DNA of 51,991 nucleotides from Opitutales bacterium (GTDB lineage Bacteria > Verrucomicrobiota > Verrucomicrobiia > Opitutales > Opitutaceae). The DNA is taken from positions 1-51,991 of the forward strand of contig JABITN010000067.1 in the NCBI GenBank assembly GCA_018700525.1, written 5' to 3'. This document shows positions 35,356 through 43,530 of this stretch, piece by piece (the stretch's first letter is position 1; each line of letters starts with the position of its first letter). The notes beneath the pieces were generated by a model. It had not been told where the DNA came from, ran no database searches, and saw nothing but the letters and a program-made list of their open reading frames with translations. Made by a program: the position numbers and the translations under genes.

Positions 35356-36921
35356 TTATCTCTTTTCAGATTCGCCAATCCACTCGCGCAAAGAAACACC
35401 AATATTGGCAGGCTTTTGACGTATCAGCTCGTTAAGCATTTCCGGAGTAACTGTTCCGGGATCCTTGAGTTTACGGCTTTGTAGAGCTTCCTGAGGTTGT
35501 AATAGTTCAATTGAAATTTGTTCCGGCACGTTTTTCTTCAGCATCTGAAGAAAGAAAAAGATAACACCAATACCCAAAGCGATTCCTGCGACGTTCTTAC
35601 CCAATTCGATCCACCTCTGGTAATCGACCTCCTTTTGCATGAACATCGTCTGGACAGCGAATGGGTCCGCAGCGAATTCCATTTCCGTTACCGTTACTAA
35701 TTCCTCAGAAGACTGGTCTTCCTTCAATTCGATACCCAAGGCATTAATTACGATCTGCCTCAATTCTTGAATTTCCTCCGGTGTCCTATTGATCGGAGCG
35801 CCTGAATCTCCCATACGGTTCGAAACAAACAAAGATGCCGTCAGTCTTCGTATCGTACCTGGACTCTGAATACGGCTACTGACAACTTTTCCAACTTCAA
35901 AATTTTCGGTTATTTGCTCGGTAGTATCTTCCTTGTCTGTAAATACCCCTCCTGCACCTTCTCCCTGGTTCGTCAAATTGGAGATCACACCAGCGGCACC
36001 GCCTAAGCCACTGCCGCTCTCTCTCTCGCTCATCTTTTTTTCGTCCGTAACAGACGACCGTAAAACCTTTTTATCGGGATCGAAACTTTCTTCAGTTGTC
36101 TGGCTAGATGAAGTGTCTACATCCACAGCGACTCGTACCTCCGATTGATTCGGTCCAAGTACTCGATCCAACATTGATTGTACTTTCGTCGTGAAATAAA
36201 CTTCAAGCCCTTTTCGATAACGAATCACGTCATTCGAAAGCCCTCCGTTTAGACCAGTACTCTTTAATTCTTCGCTCAATACAACACCCTGACTATCAAC
36301 AACAACAACATCATTTACATCCAAACTCTGAATGGAATTTGCCACCAAATGCCGGATTGAATTCACTGAAGATAAATTCATTCCGCCTTTCGTATCCACA
36401 AATACGGACGCTGTTGCTCGCTCCCTTCCCTCGCTTGAAACAAGGATCCGGTTTTCTGGCATGACCACCATCACGCGAGCCGAACGAACTCCGCTAAACT
36501 GAGTAATGGTTCGCTCCAATTCGCCCTTAATAGCTCTCAAATAATTCGTGCGCTGAACAAAATCGCTGATACCGAAACTTCCTTCGTCAAACAACTCGAA
36601 GCCAGGACCTGTGCCAGATGGCACCAAACCCTCCGAAGCCAATTGCCAACGCAAGCGATGCACTCTAGACGCTTCGACGTAAATCGAATTGCCATTCTTC
36701 CCAGTCTCTGGATTCGAGCCCAATTGCTCAAGCTTCTCCATAATCTCACCGGCTTCTTGAGGATCCAGATTGCCGTACAGCAACTGCATGTCCGGTTTAC
36801 CCGCCCAAACGACCATCGCGATCATCGCCATGGCCACTAGACCCGAAGCAAGTGCTAACGAAATTTTCTGATTGACGCCTAACGGCTGCCAAAGGTCTTT
36901 AACTTGATTAATCAGTCCCAT
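35356..36921 (-). CDS. fliF: Flagellar MS-ring protein FliF
   Basis: The MS-ring, 521 aa. Two membrane helices (about 22-42 and 437-458) flank periplasmic ring-building domains containing LYGNLDPQEAGEIMEKLEQL, RALEGELERTI-like RAIKGELERTI and ARVMVVMPEN. The ATG at 36921 is preferred, since GGAG lies 9 bases before it; the longer frame starts with TTG. The C-terminal tail binds FliG, encoded next. Confidence 0.96.
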   Translation of the reverse strand: MGLINQVKDLWQPLGVNQKISLALASGLVAMAMIAMVVWAGKPDMQLLYGNLDPQEAGEIMEKLEQLGSNPETGKNGNSIYVEASRVHRLRWQLASEGLVPSGTGPGFELFDEGSFGISDFVQRTNYLRAIKGELERTITQFSGVRSARVMVVMPENRILVSSEGRERATASVFVDTKGGMNLSSVNSIRHLVANSIQSLDVNDVVVVDSQGVVLSEELKSTGLNGGLSNDVIRYRKGLEVYFTTKVQSMLDRVLGPNQSEVRVAVDVDTSSSQTTEESFDPDKKVLRSSVTDEKKMSERESGSGLGGAAGVISNLTNQGEGAGGVFTDKEDTTEQITENFEVGKVVSSRIQSPGTIRRLTASLFVSNRMGDSGAPINRTPEEIQELRQIVINALGIELKEDQSSEELVTVTEMEFAADPFAVQTMFMQKEVDYQRWIELGKNVAGIALGIGVIFFFLQMLKKNVPEQISIELLQPQEALQSRKLKDPGTVTPEMLNELIRQKPANIGVSLREWIGESEKR

Positions 36922-36943
36922 TAAAATTGTCTCCAAAAGTTGG

Positions 36944-37288
36944 TTATACCGGCATTCTCATCAGTTCCTGATAGGACTGAACTAACTTATTGCGCACTTC
37001 CACCAACATCGTAAAAGCGAGTCCTGACTCTTGCATAGCGATCATCGATTGATGAATATTGTCCGTTTCTCCAAGGAGCAGCTTATTCGTTTCGGTCGCA
37101 GCGATCTTGCCCTTACTGTCAACTTCCTTGACGAGGTCGCCGATCATATTGCCGAACGACTCGCCAGAACCGCTATTCGGCAGACCTTGCAACTCGCTCG
37201 GCTGCAACGAATCTTTCCCCTTCAAATGGGAAAGCATCGATTGGCTGAATGCTTGTTGAGCCGCTATATTGGAATTTGCTTCGATCAT
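36944..37288 (-). CDS. fliE: Flagellar hook-basal body complex protein FliE
   Basis: A 114-aa rod-MS-ring adaptor. The C-terminal half has the family pattern ASGLAFTMLVEVRNKLVQSY with the final ELMRMPV; the middle contains SFGNMIGDLVKEVDSKGKIA. It lies between flgC and fliF, its standard place. Confidence 0.95.
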   Translation of the reverse strand: MIEANSNIAAQQAFSQSMLSHLKGKDSLQPSELQGLPNSGSGESFGNMIGDLVKEVDSKGKIAATETNKLLLGETDNIHQSMIAMQESGLAFTMLVEVRNKLVQSYQELMRMPV

Positions 37289-37322
37289 TGTCGCTCTATA
37301 AAAAGATATACTTCTCTAATAA

Positions 37323-37751
37323 CTATTTCCCGATTCGCAGTGCCTGCTGCGCCATTTGCTTTGCCGTTCTCACTACTTGCAAATTCGCTTCATAGCTTCT
37401 CGAAGCAGCGATCATATCCACCATTTCGTGCGTCAAATTGACGTTCGGCAGCTGTACGTATCCTTTTTCATCTGCGTCGGGATGGGTGGGATTATAGACG
37501 AGACTACCAGCGCTCTTATCGCTATCGATAGATTTCACATGAACGCCCGTGGTCATTATCTTCGTGCCATCTTCTTTTACGCCAACTTCCATAAGCTTCG
37601 ATTCAAAACTAACCACTTGACGGGCATACGGCTTTCCGTCGGGCCCGCGAGTAGTGTGAGCGTTCGCTATATTCTGGCCGATAACGTCCAATCTCACTTT
37701 TTCGGCAGCTAAAGCGGATGATGTACTTTCAAGTCCAGGTAGAATATTCAT
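37323..37751 (-). CDS. flgC: Flagellar proximal rod protein FlgC
   Basis: 142 aa. The rod N-terminus (ESTSSALAAEKVRLDVIGQN) and IANAHTTRGPDGKPYARQ, with the C-terminal VNLTHEMVDMIAASRSYEAN, are standard FlgC. It lies 26 bases after flgB. Confidence 0.97.
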   Translation of the reverse strand: MNILPGLESTSSALAAEKVRLDVIGQNIANAHTTRGPDGKPYARQVVSFESKLMEVGVKEDGTKIMTTGVHVKSIDSDKSAGSLVYNPTHPDADEKGYVQLPNVNLTHEMVDMIAASRSYEANLQVVRTAKQMAQQALRIGK

Positions 37752-37777
37752 AATAATTCGTTCTTAGTAGAGTCGGT

Positions 37778-38158
37778 CTACACTTGGCCCGTAATAGCGG
37801 TCTTAATACGGTTGAGAGAGTTGGAAGCGTATTGGGCGAGAAACTCGAATTGCATAGAATTCTGATTCATTTTCAGAAGTTCCGCATCGAGCTGAACGTT
37901 GTTTCCGTCAGGCCGCACACTCGGCGAGTTTAAATCGACTTCGACTGGCGCTTCGAGTTTCGAAATACTCGCAAGGTCATTGCCCGAAGCTAGTTTTTGC
38001 AGCTCCTGAGCGAAATCGGCTTTAATGTCACTCCGCTTGAACCCAGGAGTCTCGGCATTCGCCAAATTTCCCGCCAATGCTTGGTGGCGAGCATGAGACA
38101 CGTCCAACAGCTTTTTCGCTAGGACGTAATTCTCGCGCTCTAAGATTTGATCAATCAT
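37778..38158 (-). CDS. flgB: Flagellar proximal rod protein FlgB
   Basis: 126 aa, the first gene of the flagellar run. It shows HARHQALAGNLANAETPGFK and the C-terminal FEFLAQYASNSLNRIKTAI. The ATG at 38158 is preferred over GTG three codons upstream, since AGGTG lies 6 bases before it. Confidence 0.95.
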   Translation of the reverse strand: MIDQILERENYVLAKKLLDVSHARHQALAGNLANAETPGFKRSDIKADFAQELQKLASGNDLASISKLEAPVEVDLNSPSVRPDGNNVQLDAELLKMNQNSMQFEFLAQYASNSLNRIKTAITGQV

Positions 38159-38187
38159 GCCATGCACCTAGCAAAACGCATGCCCAC

Positions 38188-38196
38188 ATTGTATCA
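38188..38196 (-). promoter_or_regulatory. Candidate extended -10 promoter of the flagellar operon
   Basis: The minus strand reads TGATACAAT, an extended -10 box (TG-N-TACAAT) about 30 bases before the flgB ATG. No convincing -35 box is seen. A start near 38181 would leave a leader of some 20 bases containing the AGGTG ribosome site. Confidence 0.35.
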
Positions 38197-38272
38197 ATTA
38201 GCCACAAAACCCTAATGACCAATGGTTTAAAATTTCAAAATAAGCTGAAATCGAATTCAAAACGATCCCATT

Positions 38273-38285
38273 GGCAATTATTGCC
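38273..38285. promoter_or_regulatory. Perfect 13-base palindrome upstream of flgB
   Basis: GGCAAT-T-ATTGCC is a perfect inverted repeat about 115 bases upstream of the flgB start. It could be an operator or activator site for the flagellar operon; the binding protein is unknown. Confidence 0.35.
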
Positions 38286-38292
38286 TACCTTG

Positions 38293-38326
38293 AAAACGTG
38301 CTCGGAAAACAGACTTTCCGTGTTTT
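38293..38326 (-). terminator. Possible terminator downstream of the ferritin pseudogene
   Basis: CGGAAA and TTTCCG pair around a 6-base loop, with outer AAAAC/GTTTT pairing and a short T-run on the minus strand. The stem is imperfect. The position, 13 bases past the stop, fits termination before the flagellar promoter. Confidence 0.35.
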
Positions 38327-38338
38327 GAAAATCGAAGA

Positions 38339-38845
38339 TTACACAGGTTCTTCACTCTTTCGGTCCATGGCGTAGCGATCGATAAAAAGCAGCGAATCCG
38401 GATTTCCTTCAGCCATCTTGAGTTTATCGATCATATCCGAAACCGTTTTCTCTTCCTCGACTTGCTCATCCACAAACCGTTTCAAAAATGAAACCGTAGC
38501 GAAATCGGATTCATCCTGAGCCAGCTTGTACAATCCATAAATATGCTCCGTAACGGAGTGCTCTTGATCAAGACTCGCCTCGAAAACTTCTCTCACAGAA
38601 GAATACTCCCAACGAGGAGCTTCGATAGCAGGCAAACGAGCCACACCGCCGCGATCATTCAAATAATGATAGAATTTCATCGCGTGTTGGTGCTCTTACG
38701 TGCTTTGCAGGTGCATCCATTGGGCGAATCCATCGAAGGCATTCCGCTCGAAATAAGCCGCCATCGATAGGTATGAGTGCGAAGCCGAAAATTCTATACC
38801 GATCTGCCCGTTGAGCGCCGCTTACAATTCCTTGCTGATATTCAT
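38339..38845 (-). pseudogene. Ferritin-like protein, interrupted by two in-frame TAA codons
   Basis: Reading from the ATG at 38845 gives a full-length 168-residue ferritin frame. It starts MNISKEL, then has LNGQIGIEFSASHSYLSMAA, YFERNAFDGFAQWMHLQST, EHQHAMKFYHYLNDRGG and the C-terminal FLKRFVDEQVEEE. Codons 8 (38822-38824) and 50 (38696-38698) are TAA. The second replaces the first Glu of the E-E-x2-H ferroxidase motif. The frame is otherwise undamaged, so loss looks recent. A Met after the second stop could give a 113-aa fragment lacking the first helices. TAA ends many genes here, so recoding is unlikely. It begins 23 bases after the sulfatase-like gene. Confidence 0.85.
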
Positions 38846-38868
38846 GCTAAAAAGCTAGAGCGTCGTTC

Positions 38869-40071
38869 CTAATGATCGAGCTCGAAACTATCGCCATCAG
38901 CGGTTTTCACACTTGTCTTGGCTATCGATCTAAGCCCCCGCCAGACATACGGGCATTGCTTAGCAAACGGCGGAACGCTCGGCATCGATAGAAATTGAGA
39001 GTTAGGCCCCAGTGCCTTCAAACAAATCGCCCAAGCCAAGTTCTTCCCATGCCCCTCGCCCTCCGCCAAGAAACTCGAAGTTCCTAAGGCCAAGCCTAGG
39101 AGAGACGGTCCAAGATCGATTAAACTCATCAACATAGGATCGCGGCGAGCTTTGCCCAAACCGTTCGGCCAAGAAATTAGCAACGGAACGCGAACCGCTT
39201 CTTCGTAAGGCCATCCTTTGCGGAAAACGCCATGCGATCCATGCATATCTCCGTGGGCCGAAGTGAAAACGAACAGCGTGTTCTCCCAATCGCCACTCTG
39301 CTTCAACCGCTCGATTAAACGCCCAATCGCACGATCCGTAGCTTCGATATGAGCATAATAACCGGCTAGCTCTGCCCGAGCAATCGAGCGGATCGAATCT
39401 TCCTCGGACACATTCTCATCAAGCAGAACCGTATCCGGAGCGCTAGCCGTAATTCCAGCAGCATCTGCAGCATAAGGCGGATGCGGCGCATCTAAACTCA
39501 AAAACGCAAAGAACGGAGTTTCCGAAGCACGTATATCCAAGAATTCAACAGCGCGATCGACAACTACGTCTGACTGATAGCCTCTCAATTGCCGAGGAGA
39601 GCCCAGATTTGAACCGTGATAATAACCGTCATTCAACAGGAACCCCGACTCGAAGCCTTCCCAAAAGCTGAACCCTCCTCGCCGATCGGCAGGAACTTCG
39701 ATCTTCGCATGCGCTTCGCCCACGACCGGATCACCCGGATCGCGCTCATACAGCTGCCATTTCCCGAAAAACGACGTCTCATAGCCGCGTTCTCCAAAAC
39801 AATGAGCCAACGTTCTAGCATTTTCTGGAAGTGGATCGTAGTAATCACGAATTCCGTTTTGCGGACAAACCGTTCCCGTTAAAAACGCCGCTCGAGCAAA
39901 AACACCGAAAGGATGAGGCGTAACAGCTTGGCAGAAATCAATCGCTTCTTCCGCCAACGCATCCAAATGAGGAGTCACTGCATTCCCATCGCCCGCATAT
40001 CCCGTCGACTGAGCCCTCCATTGCGTCGTCATTACAACAACTACATTAGGTCTCTCTCCAAGGTCGCTCAT
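38869..40071 (-). CDS. Sulfatase-family pseudoenzyme
   Basis: A 400-aa protein of the sulfatase/alkaline phosphatase fold, start MSDLGERPNVVVVM. Family landmarks are strong: WRAQSTGYAGD, TPHLDALAEEAIDF, RAAFLTG, GYETSFFGKW, LDAPHPPY (His197), GDMHGSHGVFRKGWPYEEAV. Every hallmark catalytic position I can align is changed: metal Asp to Thr16, formylglycine Cys to Gly56 (GVFAR for CxPxR), GKWH to GKWQ (Gln106), SDHG to SAHG (Ala272). It has no signal peptide and is short at the C-terminus. It is thus probably inactive as a sulfatase. ATG at 40071 is chosen over an upstream TTG. Confidence 0.85.
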   Translation of the reverse strand: MSDLGERPNVVVVMTTQWRAQSTGYAGDGNAVTPHLDALAEEAIDFCQAVTPHPFGVFARAAFLTGTVCPQNGIRDYYDPLPENARTLAHCFGERGYETSFFGKWQLYERDPGDPVVGEAHAKIEVPADRRGGFSFWEGFESGFLLNDGYYHGSNLGSPRQLRGYQSDVVVDRAVEFLDIRASETPFFAFLSLDAPHPPYAADAAGITASAPDTVLLDENVSEEDSIRSIARAELAGYYAHIEATDRAIGRLIERLKQSGDWENTLFVFTSAHGDMHGSHGVFRKGWPYEEAVRVPLLISWPNGLGKARRDPMLMSLIDLGPSLLGLALGTSSFLAEGEGHGKNLAWAICLKALGPNSQFLSMPSVPPFAKQCPYVWRGLRSIAKTSVKTADGDSFELDH

Positions 40072-40140
40072 TCTTATCAAACCCCAGCGCTCCAATGTTG
40101 ATATCGCAAGCGAATTTGCTCAGCGTCCCTGAAATGAAAA

Positions 40141-40191
40141 TCCCCCCGCAGAACCGGCAGATATCCCGAGTATCATTTCGATGATACGGGG
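40141..40191. repeat. Hairpin and degenerate repeat between the sulfatase-like gene and the coiled-coil gene
   Basis: GTATCAT and ATGATAC pair (40170-40176 with 40181-40187) around a 4-base loop, with flanking CCC/GGG. Beside it, the minus strand at 40141-40165 reads ATCTGCCGGTTCTGCGGG, which resembles an arm of the inverted repeat near 5181. No T-run follows, so terminator function is doubtful. I see no gene in 40072-40292. Confidence 0.35.
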
Positions 40192-40292
40192 GATTGCTGA
40201 TTACGAAAAGTTCAGCGATCAACTCGAAATCCGAGCATCTAAAAGGATTTCTCCTATGCGAAATCAGGAGCACACGAGAAAGCGCATAAGAC

Positions 40293-41750
40293 TCAGCGTA
40301 ACTCTTCCGGAAGCTGTTCGTATCGATACCTTAAGGACGAAACAATATTCTTGAATTCATCCCTATCGAAACTCTCTCCCAACGAAAGCGACTCTTCGTT
40401 CAGTAGATTATTTATCAACGCACAATATCGATTATCGACCATCAGACCAAGTAACTCTCCCGTTTTTGAGAAGACCAAATCTCCCTTCGATGGAGAGAAG
40501 TCACCGAAAATACGACTAAACACCTTAGACTGCATTCGAACGTAACCAGGAGTATTCGCGGTCAATTTGAACTCGACCTCGCCGTAATAATCACCCTTCT
40601 CGTCTATCAGAATCGCTTCGGAGAACTTAAATGGCTCAAGCGCCGTATAGAACAATTCTCCCCCAAGCGAGTCCGCTTCTTCCTTCGAGATCCGTGTCGC
40701 CGCAATCCGAGGATCCAAGGCCAAGAACTCCAGTACCGATGGCACCAGTCGAGCCTCTCCTCTCACAAGCTCGGCACGCACTTCGCGATAGCCCAAGGTG
40801 CTTTTACTCAACCCCAAAGGAGTCGAACTTAAATGAGAAAGCGCGTAGATTGACTCGCCATCAGATACGAGAATTGTCATCGCCCGCTCTTCATCCTGCA
40901 AATTCTGCCCACGATAATAGCGATTCGATGCGAACATAGTTACAATTCGGCTAGCATTGAATTTCGAGAACAAGGTATTCGCATTTACCGGCAGACTCGA
41001 TCGAAACTCCTCTGTGAGATCCTGCGAACGTTCTGCCAATTGAGTAATTCCTTCCGCCATCTGCGTAGTTTGAGCCTGCAACTCCTTGCGTTCCGTTCGT
41101 TCAGCAATAACTTCGCCCTTAAGCGTATCGACATTCTCTTGAAGTATTCGTTTCTGTTCATCCGATACGCGGACCTGTATATTGAGTTCTTGAATACGAT
41201 CCTCCACTTCTTTCTTAGCAACTTGCTCCCGCTTCAGAGCTTCTTCCTTTTGCTTGATCTGCTTAAGTTTATCATCCAGCTCCTCCTGCAGCAAACGAGC
41301 TTGAGCCTCGGTCTGTTTCGCTTTCGTTTCCAGCGACTGGTATTTGGATTCCAAAACGACAATCGATTCCTTGGCTTGATTCGTCCCATCCAAAAGTGTT
41401 TTCTTCTCTTCAGCTAGCGCATTCTCTCGCGCACTCGCCAACTCCAAGTCATCCCGCAAACCGTCAATGGACGCATTTCGTTCATCAATGAGCTTCTCTG
41501 CTTCCTCAAGCTCTTTCTGCGATCGAGCTGTCTTATCCTGCAATTGTTCCTGAGCTACTTGCTCTTCCTCCAACGAAGCTTTCAATGTATCCAACAAATC
41601 CTGCTCCATCATAGCCATCGCGGAAACACTCTGCTCTCCCGACTCGGCAGGCGGCGTATCATCCGACTTCTTTTTCTCCTCCCAATTGACAAGCGACAAA
41701 AGAGTGAGAAGCAGAAAATCGCAAAGGATCAATAACAGCGTCTTATTCAT
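40293..41750 (-). CDS. Membrane-anchored coiled-coil protein with protease-like C-terminus (possible MotB/ExbD-type partner)
   Basis: 485 aa in three parts. (1) An N-terminal helix with a buried acid, LLILCDFLLLTLLSLVNW (Asp11, Trp23), resembling the ion-carrying helix of MotB/ExbD; MotB in this window has ADF..W in the same arrangement. (2) A long coiled coil, about residues 45-250. (3) A C-terminal beta-rich domain (about 255-475) with trypsin-like traits: ILVSDGESIYALSHLSS (His306) and SPSKGDLVFSKTGELLGLM in place of the G-x-S-G-G-P loop, so the Ser is missing. It lies 5 bases after the polytopic partner gene. Domain readings 1 and 3 are inference. Confidence 0.55.
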   Translation of the reverse strand: MNKTLLLILCDFLLLTLLSLVNWEEKKKSDDTPPAESGEQSVSAMAMMEQDLLDTLKASLEEEQVAQEQLQDKTARSQKELEEAEKLIDERNASIDGLRDDLELASARENALAEEKKTLLDGTNQAKESIVVLESKYQSLETKAKQTEAQARLLQEELDDKLKQIKQKEEALKREQVAKKEVEDRIQELNIQVRVSDEQKRILQENVDTLKGEVIAERTERKELQAQTTQMAEGITQLAERSQDLTEEFRSSLPVNANTLFSKFNASRIVTMFASNRYYRGQNLQDEERAMTILVSDGESIYALSHLSSTPLGLSKSTLGYREVRAELVRGEARLVPSVLEFLALDPRIAATRISKEEADSLGGELFYTALEPFKFSEAILIDEKGDYYGEVEFKLTANTPGYVRMQSKVFSRIFGDFSPSKGDLVFSKTGELLGLMVDNRYCALINNLLNEESLSLGESFDRDEFKNIVSSLRYRYEQLPEELR

Positions 41751-41755
41751 CGTCC

Positions 41756-43450
41756 TTATGCAGACTTCACCTTCGAACTAAGGGCAGCGAGTTCATCTTG
41801 GCTTAAGAGAATCAATTTGTTCTTGAACGGACGCACCAATTGAATTTTCACAATTGCCACCCCGAGAATCCCGAAAAGATTGGAACTGTAGGCGGCAATC
41901 AAATTCGCCTCAATCAGCCCCAATACCTGAAGGACCAAGGATATGCAGGTCCCAGCAATTCCAACATAGAGCCCGGAGTCGAAAAGGTTCTCTTCGTTCT
42001 CCATCAACTTTAACTTGATAAGATTTTCATAATCGCCTCGATCTATTTGACGCACTTTCAAGAGACAGATCATAAAGACCAATATCTGAAGCGTAAAAAA
42101 GAAGGAAACGGATAGCAGTGTTGCGGGTTCCATAGATGCGGTAGGTTCAGTTTCTAAAATAACGGTTTCGCCATCTACTTGTGCAAGTACAGGCATTACA
42201 AATTTAAAGGAGTATCCTTGAATCTCGCCATTGCCAGCCAGATAGGGTTCACTCAGGATGACGAGGACGATAACAGATGCGAGCGAAACGAACAATCGTT
42301 GAACATTAGCAAGTAAAACTGGGTTCGATTCACGATACGGACGATTAAATCCACCCATTCCCCAGAATGCCAAAAACGCTCCAACGAAATAAGCAAGATA
42401 CTTGATCGCGAGTGACGACTTTGGATTCTGCAGACTATAGCCAACAAGATATGCCTCTAACGAAGAAACCTCCGGCGACCCCGAATCCGGCTCCAGGGGA
42501 AGCTGCTCTCTTACGAGCATTTTGACCGAATCCACTCCATATCCAGCCGCGACGCGCAAGGCTTCAACTCCATCATCGCCAAATAGTCCGAGAAATTCCA
42601 TCACATGCGCCGGATCATCCACAATCATGGCTGACGCGTAAATCAATGGAGCTACATCCGCTCTCCGGTGAAACGAATAACGTAATTCCTTCACAGTATT
42701 CAAACCTTCGATCCTACCGAAAAGCGCTTCGTACTGACCCCAGTCGAACGAACGGGCCAATGAAAGCGCATCAAGATAGAAATCTTCTAGGGAAGCCACA
42801 TCGCCCGATGCCAACACATTCTCAAACCGATTTCTTAACTCCCGCTTCAGCGACGGTTTCAACCGATCGCCTTGAACCAATAGTCCAAGCGTCAATAACG
42901 TCGCCTCTAACGGCCTGCCTGAAACGCTCTGAACTGGGAAAAGCCGTTTATAAGTAGTTAAGTTACGCGTTCTCAACAAGTCACGCACCATTGGGTCGCG
43001 TGAATTTTCAAGCAAGCCCCTCAAGGCATCGCGGCAAGGTTTCGAAAGCGCTATACCCAGAACACCCGGTTGATCCGAATAATCGGCGAACGCTACTCCA
43101 TCGAGAGCCGCTTCCAGAAAGGGATCCCAAGCCCCCCAGTGGCTCAGCGTTGGATTCAAGCCTTCCCACTTGCTGAGTTCAGTTTCGATCTCCTCAACAC
43201 CATCCAAACCAGATATCCGCCCGGCCTCGAGATACATACGAGCAAGTCCAGCCTCCTCCTCTTCCACTGCCATCTTCGCCAAGTCAATGATCGAGACCGA
43301 ACGTGCACCCGCCTCGTGGAGGATCGCTCTTGGTATCGATTTGAATCGCGACGGAATCAGCCAACCGAAGCCCACCAAAACAACTCCAAAGATCACGAGA
43401 ACCAAGGAGCGAACGATACGACTGCGATTATTGTTTTTGAGAGAAGCCAT
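41756..43450 (-). CDS. Polytopic membrane protein with MotA/ExbB/TolQ-like C-terminus
   Basis: 564 aa. A first membrane helix (about 13-33) is followed by a roughly 300-residue helical-repeat domain, two helices (about 345-400), another near 441-463, and a final pair. That pair, LYVGIAGTCISLVLQVLGLI (493-512) and IAAYSSNLFGILGVAIVKI (517-535), resembles the last two helices of ExbB/TolQ (G-x-x-GT and A-x-x-x-x-x-x-x-G-L-x-x-A-I). The short charged segment KLKLMENEENLFDSG precedes them. The gene is coupled to the coiled-coil partner. I propose a stator-like channel; similarity is remote. Confidence 0.5.
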   Translation of the reverse strand: MASLKNNNRSRIVRSLVLVIFGVVLVGFGWLIPSRFKSIPRAILHEAGARSVSIIDLAKMAVEEEEAGLARMYLEAGRISGLDGVEEIETELSKWEGLNPTLSHWGAWDPFLEAALDGVAFADYSDQPGVLGIALSKPCRDALRGLLENSRDPMVRDLLRTRNLTTYKRLFPVQSVSGRPLEATLLTLGLLVQGDRLKPSLKRELRNRFENVLASGDVASLEDFYLDALSLARSFDWGQYEALFGRIEGLNTVKELRYSFHRRADVAPLIYASAMIVDDPAHVMEFLGLFGDDGVEALRVAAGYGVDSVKMLVREQLPLEPDSGSPEVSSLEAYLVGYSLQNPKSSLAIKYLAYFVGAFLAFWGMGGFNRPYRESNPVLLANVQRLFVSLASVIVLVILSEPYLAGNGEIQGYSFKFVMPVLAQVDGETVILETEPTASMEPATLLSVSFFFTLQILVFMICLLKVRQIDRGDYENLIKLKLMENEENLFDSGLYVGIAGTCISLVLQVLGLIEANLIAAYSSNLFGILGVAIVKIQLVRPFKNKLILLSQDELAALSSKVKSA

Positions 43451-43530
43451 ACACTAGAAATCAATTCTTCCATCGAAAGAATTTGCCCTAACCTGAGTCG
43501 GAGTTTTGCTTAGGTCAAAATCGAAGACCT

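Larger units (their letters stand above)
5331..38158 (-). other. Flagellar super-operon (about 41 genes)
   Basis: All genes from flgB to a small Cys-rich protein are read on the minus strand. Junctions are mostly 4-base overlaps or gaps under 60 bases; the only larger one is 141 bases before flgF. The order broadly follows assembly, from proximal rod and switch to flagellin. This permits very long polycistronic transcription, with possible internal promoters before motA and flgF. fliD, fliS, flgM and flhG are absent from the run. Confidence 0.75.

Noticed and set aside
38339-38680. 113-aa frame as a complete small gene
   Set aside because: It is the C-terminal part of the interrupted ferritin; it lacks the first helix and half of the iron site.
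38339-38845. Stop-codon reassignment (TAA as sense) explaining the ferritin
   Set aside because: TAA terminates several other genes in the window at the expected place.
40165-40191. Intrinsic terminator after the coiled-coil gene
   Set aside because: The hairpin is good but no T-run follows on either strand.
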